Assembly: GCA_045538935.1 (NCBI GenBank)
Contig: JAZQEI010000003.1
Span: forward strand, 1 to 64,000
Direction: 5' to 3'
Origin: RGIG3013 sp045538935
GTDB taxonomy: Bacteria; Bacillota; Clostridia; Oscillospirales; Acutalibacteraceae
Length of the DNA: 64,000 bases
Part shown: positions 25,181-34,942 of the stretch, one piece after another
Layout of the letters: the number at the start of each line of letters is the position of its first letter
Position numbering within the stretch: position 1 is the first letter of the stretch
Translations under genes and position numbers: made by a program
The notes under the pieces: generated by a model
The model's database searches: none
What the model was told of the DNA's origin: nothing
Seen by the model: only the letters and a program-made list of their open reading frames with translations

Positions 25181-25606
25181 ATGTTAGAATTTATTTCCAA
25201 CTCACCCGAAGACACCGAAAGCTTTGCTTTTAGCATTGCAAATAAGCTAAACGGCGGCATGGTATTAGCCTTTACGGGCTCACTCGGTATGGGTAAAACC
25301 TGCTTTGTTCGAGGACTGGCTCGCGGCATTGGTTATAATGGCGATGTTACTTCCCCAACCTTTTCTCTTGTCAACGAATATGTTGGCGGAAGAGTTAATT
25401 TATATCATTTTGATATGTACAGGGTTACCGGTTGGGAAGACCTTTACTCTACCGGATATTTTGATTATTTAGATTTAGGCGGTCTTTTGGCTGTAGAATG
25501 GAGCGAAAATATCACCGCCGCATTAGACGATAATACAATTTATGTTACTATTGAAAAATTGTCTGACTTATCTAGACGCATTACAGTAACCGGAGGTGGC
25601 TTTTAA
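25181..25606 (+). CDS. tsaE: tRNA threonylcarbamoyladenosine biosynthesis ATPase TsaE
   Basis: 141 residues with a Walker A GSLGMGKTCFVRGLARGIG (~31), SPTFSLVNEY and HFDMYRV, then LLAVEWSEN. TsaE is the ATPase needed with TsaB and TsaD to make t6A37 in ANN-decoding tRNAs. It is followed immediately by tsaB. tsaD is not in the window. Confidence 0.95.
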   Translation: MLEFISNSPEDTESFAFSIANKLNGGMVLAFTGSLGMGKTCFVRGLARGIGYNGDVTSPTFSLVNEYVGGRVNLYHFDMYRVTGWEDLYSTGYFDYLDLGGLLAVEWSENITAALDDNTIYVTIEKLSDLSRRITVTGGGF

Positions 25607-26314
25607 TTGAAAATTTTAGGACTAGAATGTTCTGCCACACCTGCATCGTGCGCAATAGTAGAAGATTCAAAAATTATTGCTCAGTCTTTTGTTAATGTAA
25701 AACTTACCCACTCTCAAACACTTTTACCACTAGTTACATCTATGCTAAAAGCATCGCTAACCGATTTAGACGATATTGACGGTTTTGCAATAACCTCTGG
25801 GCCGGGTTCGTTTACGGGCATTAGAATAGGTATTAGCGCATTAAAAGGACTTGCCTGTGCTGGGAACAAACCTTGTTTTGCAGTTTCTACCCTAAGAGCC
25901 ATTGCTGAAAACTTTTGCAGTACCGACTGTATAGTTTGTGCCGTTATGGATGCGCGCTGCAACCAAGTATATAATGCGCTTTTCTCGATAAAGAACGGTG
26001 AAATCACCAGACTCTGCGAAGACCGTGCTGTTATGATAGAAGAAGTTTGCGAAGAACTTAAAAATTTGACTGACAACAAACCCATATATATTGCGGGTGA
26101 CGGAGCCGATATTTTTTATCCTTTTGCAAAGGATATTGAAAATGTAAAAAAAGCTTCTCCACAAGCATTATTTCAAAACGCGGCAGGTGTTTGTCTTGCT
26201 GCAGAAAAAGAATACAAAAACACCCCACCTCTTTTAGCAGAAGAACTTTTACCTTTTTACTTAAGACTTCCGCAAGCAGAACGGGAACTAAACTTAAAGG
26301 AGAAAAACAAATGA
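25607..26314 (+). CDS. tsaB: tRNA threonylcarbamoyladenosine biosynthesis protein TsaB
   Basis: 235 residues with a TTG start directly after the tsaE stop, and GGAGG 11 bases upstream. ASKHA-type features are MKILGLECSATPASCAI and SGPGSFTGIRIGISALKG, and the region from 100 to 200 contains VMDARCNQVYNALF. It is the dimerisation partner of TsaD in t6A synthesis. Its stop overlaps the rpiB start (ATGA). The rimI gene that often follows tsaB is absent here. Confidence 0.95.
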   Translation: MKILGLECSATPASCAIVEDSKIIAQSFVNVKLTHSQTLLPLVTSMLKASLTDLDDIDGFAITSGPGSFTGIRIGISALKGLACAGNKPCFAVSTLRAIAENFCSTDCIVCAVMDARCNQVYNALFSIKNGEITRLCEDRAVMIEEVCEELKNLTDNKPIYIAGDGADIFYPFAKDIENVKKASPQALFQNAAGVCLAAEKEYKNTPPLLAEELLPFYLRLPQAERELNLKEKNK

Positions 26315-26754
26315 TAGCTATAGGTTGCGACCACGGCGGAATAGAATTAAAAAACGAAATTTGCGCTCATTTAACCGAATTGGGCATAGAAATTAAAGAC
26401 TTTGGAATAAACGAAAAGGTTTCTATAGATTATCCGGACATTGCTTTTCCGGTTGCAAAAAGTGTAGTTAGTGGTGAATGTGAAAAGGCAATTTTGGTTT
26501 GCGGCACAGGCATAGGAATGTCTATGGCAGCCAACAAAGTAAAAGGTATTCGTGCCGCCGTTTGCACCGATCATTTTTCTGCAAAATTTACCCGACTTCA
26601 TAACAATGCGAATGTATTATGCCTAGGTGGCAGAGTTACAGGCCCAGGACTTGCTTTAGAGCTTGTAGATTTGTTTTTAAATACCGAGTTTGAAGGTGGA
26701 CGCCACAAAACTCGTATTGATAAAATCGCAGCCATAGAAAACAATGAATTATAA
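26311..26754 (+). CDS. rpiB: Ribose-5-phosphate isomerase B
   Basis: 147 residues from ATG 26311 with AAAGGAG upstream. RpiB/LacAB family features are GCDHGGIELK (~5), VCGTGIGMSMAANK with the catalytic Cys near 65, HNNANVLCLGGR, and FEGGRHKTRID near the end. It interconverts ribose 5-phosphate and ribulose 5-phosphate. It overlaps tsaB by 4 bp and so is co-translated with the t6A genes. Confidence 0.95.
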   Translation: MIAIGCDHGGIELKNEICAHLTELGIEIKDFGINEKVSIDYPDIAFPVAKSVVSGECEKAILVCGTGIGMSMAANKVKGIRAAVCTDHFSAKFTRLHNNANVLCLGGRVTGPGLALELVDLFLNTEFEGGRHKTRIDKIAAIENNEL

Positions 26755-26776
26755 GGAATTATAAGGAGAGGGACTT

Positions 26777-28087
26777 ATGAAAAAAAACATTATTGCTCTA
26801 TTGGCACTTTCTCTTGCAATCTGTATGGTGTTTACTGGTTGTGCACAGCAAGTAGTAACCATAACAAGCGAAATAACCGAGGGTGATGAGCAAACAGTAA
26901 CATCTACCGAAGATAACGATGTTACCAGTACAGATGATACAACATCAACAACTTCACAAGATAATAAAAGTAGTTCTAACCCAAAGGAATCTTCAAGCAA
27001 AAAACCTACAACTACTTCTACCTTTACACCGCCCGCAACCGATAAGGAGGATACCTCTGTGAAGCTTGAAAACACTTATAAAATAATAGACAATAAAGAC
27101 GCCTTTAAGTACACAAACCGCGCTACTATGGAATCACAAGGAATTAAGTTTAATACAACTGCCGACGGCGTAGAGTTTAAGGTTAACTGCAAAGGCAATT
27201 TGGCTGTAAACATAACAGCAAGTTCGGTTAACACAGGAGCTGCCTTTGGTATATACTTTACAGTATATCTAGACGGTATACGCCAACAAGCAAGACATCA
27301 CATAAATAAAAACGGTACTATCGAACTCGTTATTGCCGAAGGTCTATCTGAGGGCGAACACCACGTAGAAATCTATCGTCAGACCGAAAGCAAGTACGGC
27401 GGTGATGTGTATTTAACATCGGTTTCGTGCAACGGTACACTTGGCGCCAAACCCGCAAACCGCGATGTTTACATTGAATTTATTGGCGACTCTATAACCG
27501 CAGGTTACGGTTCTTTAGCCGATAAAGTTAATATGTCGGTTCCCACAGGCGATGCTCCTGCTATACAAGACGGCACCAATACATATGCATTCTTAGCCGG
27601 CAAAAAGGTTAATGCCGATATTGCTGTAGTTGCGCGTACAGGTATTGGTGTTGTTAGAGGTTACGAGCCCGTATTAAACAATAAAAAACAAACTATGGCC
27701 GAGGTTTACGACTACTTCCCCGACCTTTCTCTTCAAAAGAAATTCACATACACCCGTACACCCGACATTTATGTTATAAATCTTGGTACTAACGATTTAG
27801 GCAATAGTGTATCAACCTCCGAGTTAGAAACCGGAATGAAACAATTAATTAACAAGCTTTTAGGCAATAATCCTAACGCTAAAATTGTTTTGGTTGGCGG
27901 TATGGCAACTAGTGGTGTTGACGCTACTATAAACAAGCTTTATTCTCAACTAGGTGGCGAGAACGCAGGTATTTACAAATATATAGCCGGCGTATCTCCA
28001 AACTTCCACCCAAATTCTGTTGAGCATAATGTGTATGCATCAAAATTAGCTCCGATATTACAAAAAGCTATTGATGCACTTAAATAA
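26777..28087 (+). CDS. SGNH/GDSL esterase lipoprotein (CE2-like)
   Basis: 436 residues. A lipoprotein signal ends with VFTGC at Cys18-20. A Thr/Ser/Glu/Asp/Lys-rich linker runs to ~residue 95, then a beta-sandwich domain (~100-225) and an SGNH hydrolase domain. The hydrolase shows IEFIGDSITAGYG (catalytic Ser), INLGTNDLGN, and HPNSVEH (His), the order typical of two-domain CE2 acetylesterases that deacetylate xylan or mannan. It is attached to the outer face of the membrane. It starts 22 bp after rpiB with AAGGAGAGG, so it may share that transcript. Confidence 0.85.
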   Translation: MKKNIIALLALSLAICMVFTGCAQQVVTITSEITEGDEQTVTSTEDNDVTSTDDTTSTTSQDNKSSSNPKESSSKKPTTTSTFTPPATDKEDTSVKLENTYKIIDNKDAFKYTNRATMESQGIKFNTTADGVEFKVNCKGNLAVNITASSVNTGAAFGIYFTVYLDGIRQQARHHINKNGTIELVIAEGLSEGEHHVEIYRQTESKYGGDVYLTSVSCNGTLGAKPANRDVYIEFIGDSITAGYGSLADKVNMSVPTGDAPAIQDGTNTYAFLAGKKVNADIAVVARTGIGVVRGYEPVLNNKKQTMAEVYDYFPDLSLQKKFTYTRTPDIYVINLGTNDLGNSVSTSELETGMKQLINKLLGNNPNAKIVLVGGMATSGVDATINKLYSQLGGENAGIYKYIAGVSPNFHPNSVEHNVYASKLAPILQKAIDALK

Positions 28088-28105
28088 TTAATTAGAATTT
28101 AAAAT

Positions 28106-28140
28106 AAAGGCGAATGTTTTATGCATTCGCCCTTGTTTTT
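28106..28140 (+). terminator. Terminator of the tsaE-to-esterase run
   Basis: GGCGAATG pairs with CATTCGCC around TTTTATG, followed by CTTGTTTTTTT. Confidence 0.85.
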
Positions 28141-28192
28141 TTGCAAGATTTGTCGTATAAATGATATTGATTTATGGGTAAAATTATAGTAT

Positions 28193-28198
28193 TATAAT
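28193..28198 (+). promoter_or_regulatory. Candidate -10 box for the P-type ATPase gene
   Basis: TATAAT at 28193-28198, 38 bp before the predicted start. Possible -35 boxes (TTGATT 28167, spacing 20; TTTATG 28171, spacing 16) are imperfect. Confidence 0.4.
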
Positions 28199-28235
28199 AT
28201 AGATATATATTTTATAAATTTATGGAGTGATATTT

Positions 28236-30863
28236 TTGATTTGGCATAGTACCACAGCTCAAAATGCTTTAGATAAATATAAAACCGACTCTAAAGTAGG
28301 TGTATCTTCAAAAAAGGCGGCAGAACGTATTGAAAAATACGGCAAAAATATTCTTATAGAAAAAGAAAAGAAAAGTTTTTTTGCAAGATTTTTAGATCAG
28401 CTTAAAGACTTTATGGTAATAGTTTTAATTATCGCAGCAATAGTTTCTTTTTTTGCTTCACTTTTAGATGGCGAAAAAGACTGGTTTGAGCCCATAATAA
28501 TTATTGCTATAGTAATAGGTAACGCCTTACTCGGAGTTTACCAAGAAAGCAAAGCCGAAAACGCTTTAGAAGCCTTAAAAAGCATGACCGCTCCGTCGGC
28601 CAAAGTATTGCGTGACGGTGTTGTGCAAACAATACAGGCATCTATGCTGGTACCGGGTGATATAATTATGCTTGAAGCTGGCGATTATATCCCTGCCGAT
28701 GCAAGACTCTTAGAAGCATCACTTTTCCGTTGCGATGAATCTGCCCTTACGGGTGAATCGGTGCCGGTTGAAAAAGACGCCAACGCCATTGTAGACGACA
28801 TAGTAACCATAGGTGACCGCATAAATATGATTTATTCGGGTTGTTCTGTAACAAACGGCCGCGCTACTGCTATGGTAACCGAAACCGGTATGAACACCGA
28901 GGTTGGTAAAATAGCTCATTTATTAGAAAATGAAACCGAGGGCACAACTCCTCTAAAAGCTAAACTTACGGCCTTGGGCAAAACATTAGGCTTGGTTACA
29001 CTTATAGTATGTGCCATTGTTTTTGTAATTGGTATTATAGGCAATTTCCGCTCCCCTGAGCCCTTTGCCACCATGCTACTCAATATGTTTATGACATCTG
29101 TTTCTTTAGCAGTTGCAGCTATACCAGAGGGTCTTCCAGCAATAGTTACCGTTGTTTTAGCCTTAGGTGTTCAACGCATGGTTAAAAGCAATGCCATTGT
29201 TAAAAGCTTGCCTGCCGTAGAAACACTTGGTAGCGCATCGGTTATATGCACCGACAAAACTGGTACTCTTACCCTTAACAAAATGACCGTTACCAAGGTT
29301 TACGATGGTGATGATATTTTAGATCTAGAACAAGATACTGTATCTGACAAAGCTAAAGCCCTTATTCGTTTAGGCTCAATATGCACCGATGTTTTAGTTG
29401 AACACAACGGTAGCCGCAAGAGCGATATTGGCGACCCCACAGAAATCGCAATTGCTAACTGCTGCGAAAAACATTTAGGTTTAAGCAAAGCAGAAATTGA
29501 CAGTCGTTTTCCCCGTACTTGCGACATTCCGTTTGACTCTGAACGCAAACTTATGACCACTGTAAATGTTATAGAAGGCAGACCTTATGCCATTGTTAAA
29601 GGTGCTCCCGAAATTTTACTGGAAAAGTGCATAAGCGGTAATATAGAAGCCGCACTAAAAGCAAACACCTCACTTGCAGAAGATGCATTGCGCGTTATAG
29701 CCGTTGCAATTAAACCTTTAGATGAATTACCATCTAACCCAACAAGTGAAGAGCTTGAAAACGACCTTTCGTTTGTGGGTCTAATCGGTATGATAGATCC
29801 ACCCAGACCCGAAGCCGTAAAAGCCGTTTCTCTTTGTAAAAAAGCAGGTATTAAAACCGTTATGATAACCGGTGACCACATAATAACTGCCAAGGCAATA
29901 GCCACCAAAATAGGTATTTTTGACGAAAACTCTTTAGCCATAACAGGTGCAGAGCTCAGCAATCTTTCGGACGAAGAGTTATATAACAATATCGAAAAAT
30001 ACTCGGTGTTTGCACGTGTTACACCCGAAGACAAAATACGCATAGTTAAAGCCTGGCAAAGCAAGGGCAAAATAGTTTCTATGACAGGTGACGGTGTAAA
30101 CGATGCTCCTGCCCTAAAAGCTGCCGATATTGGTTGTGCTATGGGTATTACAGGCACCGATGTTGCAAAGGGTGCCGCCGATATTATTTTAACTGACGAC
30201 AACTTTGCCACCATTGTAACCGCAGTTAAAGAAGGTAGAGGAATATTCGATAACATTCGAAAGACCGTACAATTCTTAATAAGTTGCAATTTGGGCGAGA
30301 TTATTACTGTACTGTTTGGTATGATTATTTTTGGTGTTTCTCCCTTTGCGGCAATAGGCCTATTATGGATTAACCTTGTTACCGATACCGCTCCTGCTAT
30401 TTGTCTTGGTATGGAGCCTGTTTCAAAAGACATTATGGACCTTCCTCCCAGAGATAAAAACGAAAATATATTCAACAAGAGTTTAGTTATAAAAGCTATA
30501 GTACAAGGTGCATTGTTTGCAATTTCTGCTCTTTGTTCGTTCGCTATAGGCAGAGCATCTGGCGCAGCACAAGGCGCTACCACGGCCTTTATTACCATGG
30601 CATTAAGCCAGATATTCTATGTTTTATCGGTGCGTAGCGATAAACTTATCCCCTTCTCGCACTTAAAGAGCAACAAATACGTGTGGCTTGCAATAGCCTT
30701 TTCGGTTATTATGACATTCTTAGTAGCCGCAACACCGCTTAATACACTTTTTGCTCTTACCAATATTTCTGTAGGTCTTTGGGCCTGTGCGCTATTACTT
30801 TCGCTTATTCCTATGCTTGGCGGCGAAGTATATAAACTAATAAACCAAAAATATAAAAAGTAG
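28236..30863 (+). CDS. Calcium-transporting-type P2 ATPase
   Basis: 875 residues from TTG 28236, chosen because TGGAGTG lies 8 bases upstream; GTG 28227 overlaps that site. Domain order: cation ATPase N-domain, helices 1-2, actuator with LTGESVPVEK, helix 4 with IPEGLPAIV, phosphorylation site CTDKTGTLTLNKM, nucleotide domain, TGDGVNDAPALKAADIG, and C-terminal helices with NLVTDTAPAICLG. PEGL and the N/D in helix 6 fit SERCA/PMR1-type Ca2+ pumps, so it likely exports Ca2+ or Mn2+. Downstream amidase gene 15 bp away. Confidence 0.92.
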   Translation: MIWHSTTAQNALDKYKTDSKVGVSSKKAAERIEKYGKNILIEKEKKSFFARFLDQLKDFMVIVLIIAAIVSFFASLLDGEKDWFEPIIIIAIVIGNALLGVYQESKAENALEALKSMTAPSAKVLRDGVVQTIQASMLVPGDIIMLEAGDYIPADARLLEASLFRCDESALTGESVPVEKDANAIVDDIVTIGDRINMIYSGCSVTNGRATAMVTETGMNTEVGKIAHLLENETEGTTPLKAKLTALGKTLGLVTLIVCAIVFVIGIIGNFRSPEPFATMLLNMFMTSVSLAVAAIPEGLPAIVTVVLALGVQRMVKSNAIVKSLPAVETLGSASVICTDKTGTLTLNKMTVTKVYDGDDILDLEQDTVSDKAKALIRLGSICTDVLVEHNGSRKSDIGDPTEIAIANCCEKHLGLSKAEIDSRFPRTCDIPFDSERKLMTTVNVIEGRPYAIVKGAPEILLEKCISGNIEAALKANTSLAEDALRVIAVAIKPLDELPSNPTSEELENDLSFVGLIGMIDPPRPEAVKAVSLCKKAGIKTVMITGDHIITAKAIATKIGIFDENSLAITGAELSNLSDEELYNNIEKYSVFARVTPEDKIRIVKAWQSKGKIVSMTGDGVNDAPALKAADIGCAMGITGTDVAKGAADIILTDDNFATIVTAVKEGRGIFDNIRKTVQFLISCNLGEIITVLFGMIIFGVSPFAAIGLLWINLVTDTAPAICLGMEPVSKDIMDLPPRDKNENIFNKSLVIKAIVQGALFAISALCSFAIGRASGAAQGATTAFITMALSQIFYVLSVRSDKLIPFSHLKSNKYVWLAIAFSVIMTFLVAATPLNTLFALTNISVGLWACALLLSLIPMLGGEVYKLINQKYKK

Positions 30864-30878
30864 CTTTTGGAGCATTTT

Positions 30879-32738
30879 ATGAAGCTAAGGCATAACCATT
30901 ACAAATTATTAACCGTAATAGTAGCAGCGCTTACTCTTGTAGGCGCTGTTTGCCTATGCCTTGGTGTTATGTTTTTATTAAGGTTTTACAATGACCCTAA
31001 AACAGTACAAACCATAGCTCCGGACTCGTTTGTAATTCACACTCCAGAATACGGAGAGTTTACTACCGAAAACGACCTAGTTACCTTTACGGGCATGTGT
31101 GATACCTCTGCCCCACTCACCGTTAACGAAAAAAAGGTTGATACAAATTCAGACGGCAGTTTTAGTATAGATGTAAAGCTTAATAAGGGTGAAAACCGTC
31201 TTATTTTGCAAAATGGTGATATTTATTATTCATACCTTATAACCTATGATTATTCGCTGATTAAAAACGCCACGCCGAAGGATGCACTTATAATAGATTC
31301 GGGCTCTGTAATGTACGTAAGTGTTTTGGCACAAAAAAATTCTAGTGTTACGGCAACCCTTTTTGGCAACACAATTACTCTTGAGTCAAACAAGTCCACT
31401 AACCCCGATGAAAGCTTTGTTGAGTATAGCGGCTCGTTCCCATTAAGCAACACCACCGACCAAGATTTACTGCTGGGCGCCATAAACTACACCGCCACTA
31501 AAAACGGTGATTCTATGAGCATTAGCAGTGCCGATATTACCCTTAAAAAAGCACCGAAAGGACCGCTTGTTGCCGAAGTAGTTACTCCCTTTGCCGAAAC
31601 CTTTAACAGCGGCACTACCGACGATTATTCGCACCCTACAAACTCTTATTTGCCAAAAGGCACAGTAGATTATTGCAATAGCGGAACTATAGTAAATGCC
31701 TCGGCAAAAACAAATTATAAAACGCTACAATACGGCAAACGCGTGTATGAAGAATCGGTGAAAATTTACGAGAGTACTCTTCCTGAGCACAATAAACTAA
31801 GCATTATATCTCAAGACGAAACCGAACGCTACACAACCATTAAGTTAAGTACTCTGTTTAAGGCTCCGTTTACCTTTGAAATTAAAAATCAAACCTATAA
31901 AAACGAAAAAACGCGCGACTACACCTTTTCTAACGCAACATTTTCTTACATAGATATAACCTTTAGTTATGCAAATGAATTCTCAGGCAATCTTAATTTT
32001 AGACAAAACCCAATATTTAAAAGCTGTAAGCTAATAAAAAAATCTGACAGCATTTGTTTGCGGCTGTATCTTCGCAAAACCGGACATTTTTACGGTTGGA
32101 ATGCCGAGTACGACAACGATGGAAATTTGTGTTTTTCATTTTTAAAACCCGCAAATGCAACAGGTGCAAAAAACGAATACGGTGTATCATTAAAAGACAT
32201 AACCATTTTTATTGATGTAGGTCATGGTGGCGATGATGCAGGTGCTGTATCGGCAAACGGCAAATTTACAGAATCGGCATTAAATTTAAAATTAGCCTTA
32301 ATGCTTAAAAGTGAACTTGAAAGCATAGATGCTACGGTTAAAATGTCAAGGGATTCCGACGAAAGTTTAGACCCAAGCGAGAGAATAGCCCGTTTTAAAG
32401 AGGCCAAAGCAGATTTGTGTGTTAGCATACATAGAAACTACTCGCATAGTAATAGCGTTAGTGCATTTAATACATACCACTTTAATCCATTTACCAAGAT
32501 GGCGGCCGATTTAATATACGATAGCACTAATGATTTATACACAAAAACAAGTCACTCGGGCGTTAAATGGCATTATTTTTATATGTCACGACTAACCGAC
32601 TGCCCCGTAGTGCTTACTGAAAACGGATATATTTCTAACGCATCAGAACTGCTTAAAATTATAGACGATGATTTTAACAAAGACTGCGCCAAAGCCATAA
32701 CGCGCGGCATTGTAGATTACTTTATAAGCATAAAATAA
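30879..32738 (+). CDS. Membrane-anchored N-acetylmuramoyl-L-alanine amidase (Amidase_3)
   Basis: 619 residues from ATG 30879, with TTGGAG upstream. An N-terminal membrane helix (~8-30) without a clear cleavage site, a ~400-residue extracytoplasmic region that begins with a beta-sandwich-like stretch (FTGMCDTSAPLTVNEKKV), then the amidase at ~445-619. Zn ligands are His in DVGHGGDDAG, Glu in FTESALNLK and His in VSIHRN, with the catalytic Glu in VVLTENGY. It would cleave the glycan-peptide bond of peptidoglycan. Probably in one transcript with the P-type ATPase. Confidence 0.88.
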   Translation: MKLRHNHYKLLTVIVAALTLVGAVCLCLGVMFLLRFYNDPKTVQTIAPDSFVIHTPEYGEFTTENDLVTFTGMCDTSAPLTVNEKKVDTNSDGSFSIDVKLNKGENRLILQNGDIYYSYLITYDYSLIKNATPKDALIIDSGSVMYVSVLAQKNSSVTATLFGNTITLESNKSTNPDESFVEYSGSFPLSNTTDQDLLLGAINYTATKNGDSMSISSADITLKKAPKGPLVAEVVTPFAETFNSGTTDDYSHPTNSYLPKGTVDYCNSGTIVNASAKTNYKTLQYGKRVYEESVKIYESTLPEHNKLSIISQDETERYTTIKLSTLFKAPFTFEIKNQTYKNEKTRDYTFSNATFSYIDITFSYANEFSGNLNFRQNPIFKSCKLIKKSDSICLRLYLRKTGHFYGWNAEYDNDGNLCFSFLKPANATGAKNEYGVSLKDITIFIDVGHGGDDAGAVSANGKFTESALNLKLALMLKSELESIDATVKMSRDSDESLDPSERIARFKEAKADLCVSIHRNYSHSNSVSAFNTYHFNPFTKMAADLIYDSTNDLYTKTSHSGVKWHYFYMSRLTDCPVVLTENGYISNASELLKIIDDDFNKDCAKAITRGIVDYFISIK

Positions 32739-32766
32739 AAACAACCACTTGCGTGGTTGTTTTTGT
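32737..32766. terminator. Bidirectional terminator (amidase / prfB)
   Basis: AAAAACAACCA pairs with TGGTTGTTTTT around CTTGCG, between convergent genes. Confidence 0.85.
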
Positions 32767-33887
32767 TATTCCTCGTTTAGTTCGCCCAAAGATGATGCCT
32801 TTAAATAGGCATTTATAAAGCCGTCTAAGTCGCCGTCCATAACGGCGTTTATATTGCCCGACTCAAAGCCTGTTCTGTGGTCTTTAGCAAGTGTATACGG
32901 CATAAATACGTATGAACGTATTTGCGAGCCCCAAGCAATTTCTTTTTGAACGCCTTTAATATCTTCTATTTTGTCAAGATGTTGCTTTTCTTTAATTTCT
33001 ATAAGCTTACTCTTTAACATTTTAAGTGCAACGTCGCGGTTTTGAAATTGGCTACGCTCATTTTGACATGCTACAACAATACCTGTTGGAATATGGGTAA
33101 TACGAACTGCAGACTCGGTTTTGTTAACGTGCTGTCCACCCGCACCGCCCGAACGGTAGGTATCTACCTTTAAGTCGTCGGGGTTAATCTCAATATCGGT
33201 ATCGTCAGATATTTCGGGCATAACCTCTATAGACGCAAAAGATGTATGGCGACGGCCAGACGAATCGAACGGAGATATTCTAACCAGTCGGTGTACGCCG
33301 TTTTCGCTCTTTAAATAACCGTATGCATTCTCGCCCGATACAATTACCGTAGCACTTTTGAGTCCTGCTTCGTCACCATCTAAAAAGTCGGTAACCGCAA
33401 CTTTAAAACCATGGCGCTCTGCCCAACGCGAATACATTCTAAGAAGCATTTGGTTCCAATCTTGCGCCTCAGTTCCGCCTGCGCCTGCGTGGAATGTTAG
33501 TATAGCATTATTTTTATCGTACTCTCCGTTTAAAAGAGTGCTTAAGGTTTGCTCGGTTAAACGCTCACAAAAGTCGTTTATAGATGCATCTATTTCTTCT
33601 ACTAACGATAAATCTTCTTCCTCATTAGCCATTTCTATAAGAGTAAGAGTATCTTCAAAAAGTGAAAGTGTGCCACCAAATTTTTCTTTTTTTTCTTTAA
33701 GTTTGCTAAGACGCTGTAAAATAACCTGCGATTTATCTGCATCGTCCCAAAAGCCAGGCTCGGTGGTTCTAAGCTCTAACTCAGCAATTTCACTCTCGTC
33801 ACGCTCTAGGCCCAAAGCATCCTTTAACTGCAATAGTTCTTCCCTATAGCCCTCTAATTTTAATCTTAATTGGTCAAATTCAAGCAT
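32766..33887 (-). CDS. prfB: Peptide chain release factor 2
   Basis: 373 residues, complete in one frame. Visible are the tripeptide anticodon SPF (RISPFDSSGRRHTSF) that reads UGA and UAA, and GGQ (RSGGAGGQHVNKTES) that triggers peptide release. Many bacteria need a +1 frameshift near codon 25; here the frame is open through that point (ELLQLKDALGLERDE), so no frameshift is needed. It overlaps the prmA stop by one base (TAATG) and is translationally coupled. Confidence 0.97.
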   Translation of the reverse strand: MLEFDQLRLKLEGYREELLQLKDALGLERDESEIAELELRTTEPGFWDDADKSQVILQRLSKLKEKKEKFGGTLSLFEDTLTLIEMANEEEDLSLVEEIDASINDFCERLTEQTLSTLLNGEYDKNNAILTFHAGAGGTEAQDWNQMLLRMYSRWAERHGFKVAVTDFLDGDEAGLKSATVIVSGENAYGYLKSENGVHRLVRISPFDSSGRRHTSFASIEVMPEISDDTDIEINPDDLKVDTYRSGGAGGQHVNKTESAVRITHIPTGIVVACQNERSQFQNRDVALKMLKSKLIEIKEKQHLDKIEDIKGVQKEIAWGSQIRSYVFMPYTLAKDHRTGFESGNINAVMDGDLDGFINAYLKASSLGELNEE

Positions 33888-34813
33888 TAATTATTCTCCT
33901 TTATTACCGCAAATGCATACCAATTATCTTTAGTGCGCTCAGCAATAATCTTATAACCGTGTTTTGAAAATGCCACCTTTACGTCTTCTACCCTAATATT
34001 TATTATACCAGAGCAAATGAGCACAGCATTGTCTTCAAAAAACAAATCAACATTTTCTAGTAATCTTATTATAACGTCAGCCACTATGTTAGCGCACACA
34101 ACATTAAACTTACCGTTTACCTTTTCGGCTAAATCACCTTTTATAAACTGAAGTTTATCAGAAATACCATTAAGTGCAGCGTTCTCATTAGCTACCTTTA
34201 CAGCCACCTCATCAATATCTACACCTACTCCACATTTAGCTCCCAGTAAAACCGAAGCAATAGAAAGTATTCCGCTTCCTGTACCAATATCTAACATGGT
34301 ATCGTTGGGCTTAATGTACTGCTCTAAAAGCTCTAAACAAAGAGTGGTAGTTGCATGCGTACCTGTGCCAAAAGCAGCGCCCGGGTCAATATTAAGCACC
34401 TTACGGCCACTTTTGTTTTCATATTCTTCCCAACTGGGTTTTATAACTAGTTTTTCACCAATTTCGGTGCATTTAAAAAATTTCTTCCAGTTATCCGCCC
34501 AATCGCTATCATCAACACTACCCATACTAACTATAGCTTCAATATTTACAGCACTAAACTGGTCTTTTAAAAACGACACTGCTTCGTAAGCATTATCTTC
34601 ATCAGATATATATACGTGAATAATAGCCTTTGTTCGATCTTTGTTTATTAAGTCTTCATCTATTAAGTCTATATGCGCAATTTCTAAAGCTTGCTGCTCT
34701 AAATCGGTATAGTCTTCGGTATAAATGCCGTAAGGTACTGTCATATTAGCAATATCTTCGGCAACAGTTACATCTTGTGCTTTAACCGTTACTGTAATTT
34801 CTTTCCATTCCAT
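33887..34813 (-). CDS. prmA: Ribosomal protein L11 methyltransferase
   Basis: 308 residues from the ATG at 34813 (GGCGGTG upstream; a TTG five codons earlier is less likely). An N-terminal substrate-recognition domain and a Rossmann methyltransferase: FGTGTHATTTLCLELL, MLDIGTGSGILSIAS, GVDIDEVAV, then VCANIVADVI. It trimethylates ribosomal protein L11. It heads a two-gene operon with prfB, so both products act on translation. Confidence 0.93.
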   Translation of the reverse strand: MEWKEITVTVKAQDVTVAEDIANMTVPYGIYTEDYTDLEQQALEIAHIDLIDEDLINKDRTKAIIHVYISDEDNAYEAVSFLKDQFSAVNIEAIVSMGSVDDSDWADNWKKFFKCTEIGEKLVIKPSWEEYENKSGRKVLNIDPGAAFGTGTHATTTLCLELLEQYIKPNDTMLDIGTGSGILSIASVLLGAKCGVGVDIDEVAVKVANENAALNGISDKLQFIKGDLAEKVNGKFNVVCANIVADVIIRLLENVDLFFEDNAVLICSGIINIRVEDVKVAFSKHGYKIIAERTKDNWYAFAVIKENN

Positions 34814-34885
34814 ATAAAACACCGCCAAAGTTTGAATATAATTTATTGTACCACAAACCTCACTAAATTAAAAGCAAAATTTACC

Positions 34886-34914
34886 TTTACGAAACTCTAA
34901 TTTTGATATATAAT
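34886..34914 (+). promoter_or_regulatory. Promoter of the RluA-type gene
   Basis: TTTACG (34886-34891), 17 bp, TATAAT (34909-34914), 29 bp before the start. Confidence 0.6.
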
Positions 34915-34942
34915 AATAATGCAATTTTTTAGGAGGTGCGGT

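Noticed and set aside
29585..30598. Minus-strand 337-codon frame opposite the P-type ATPase
   Set aside because: It mirrors codon bias of the clear ATPase gene, has no ribosome site and no recognisable domain.
33750..33887. Programmed +1 frameshift in prfB
   Set aside because: The frame is open from the coupled ATG through the whole N-terminal domain with no internal stop.
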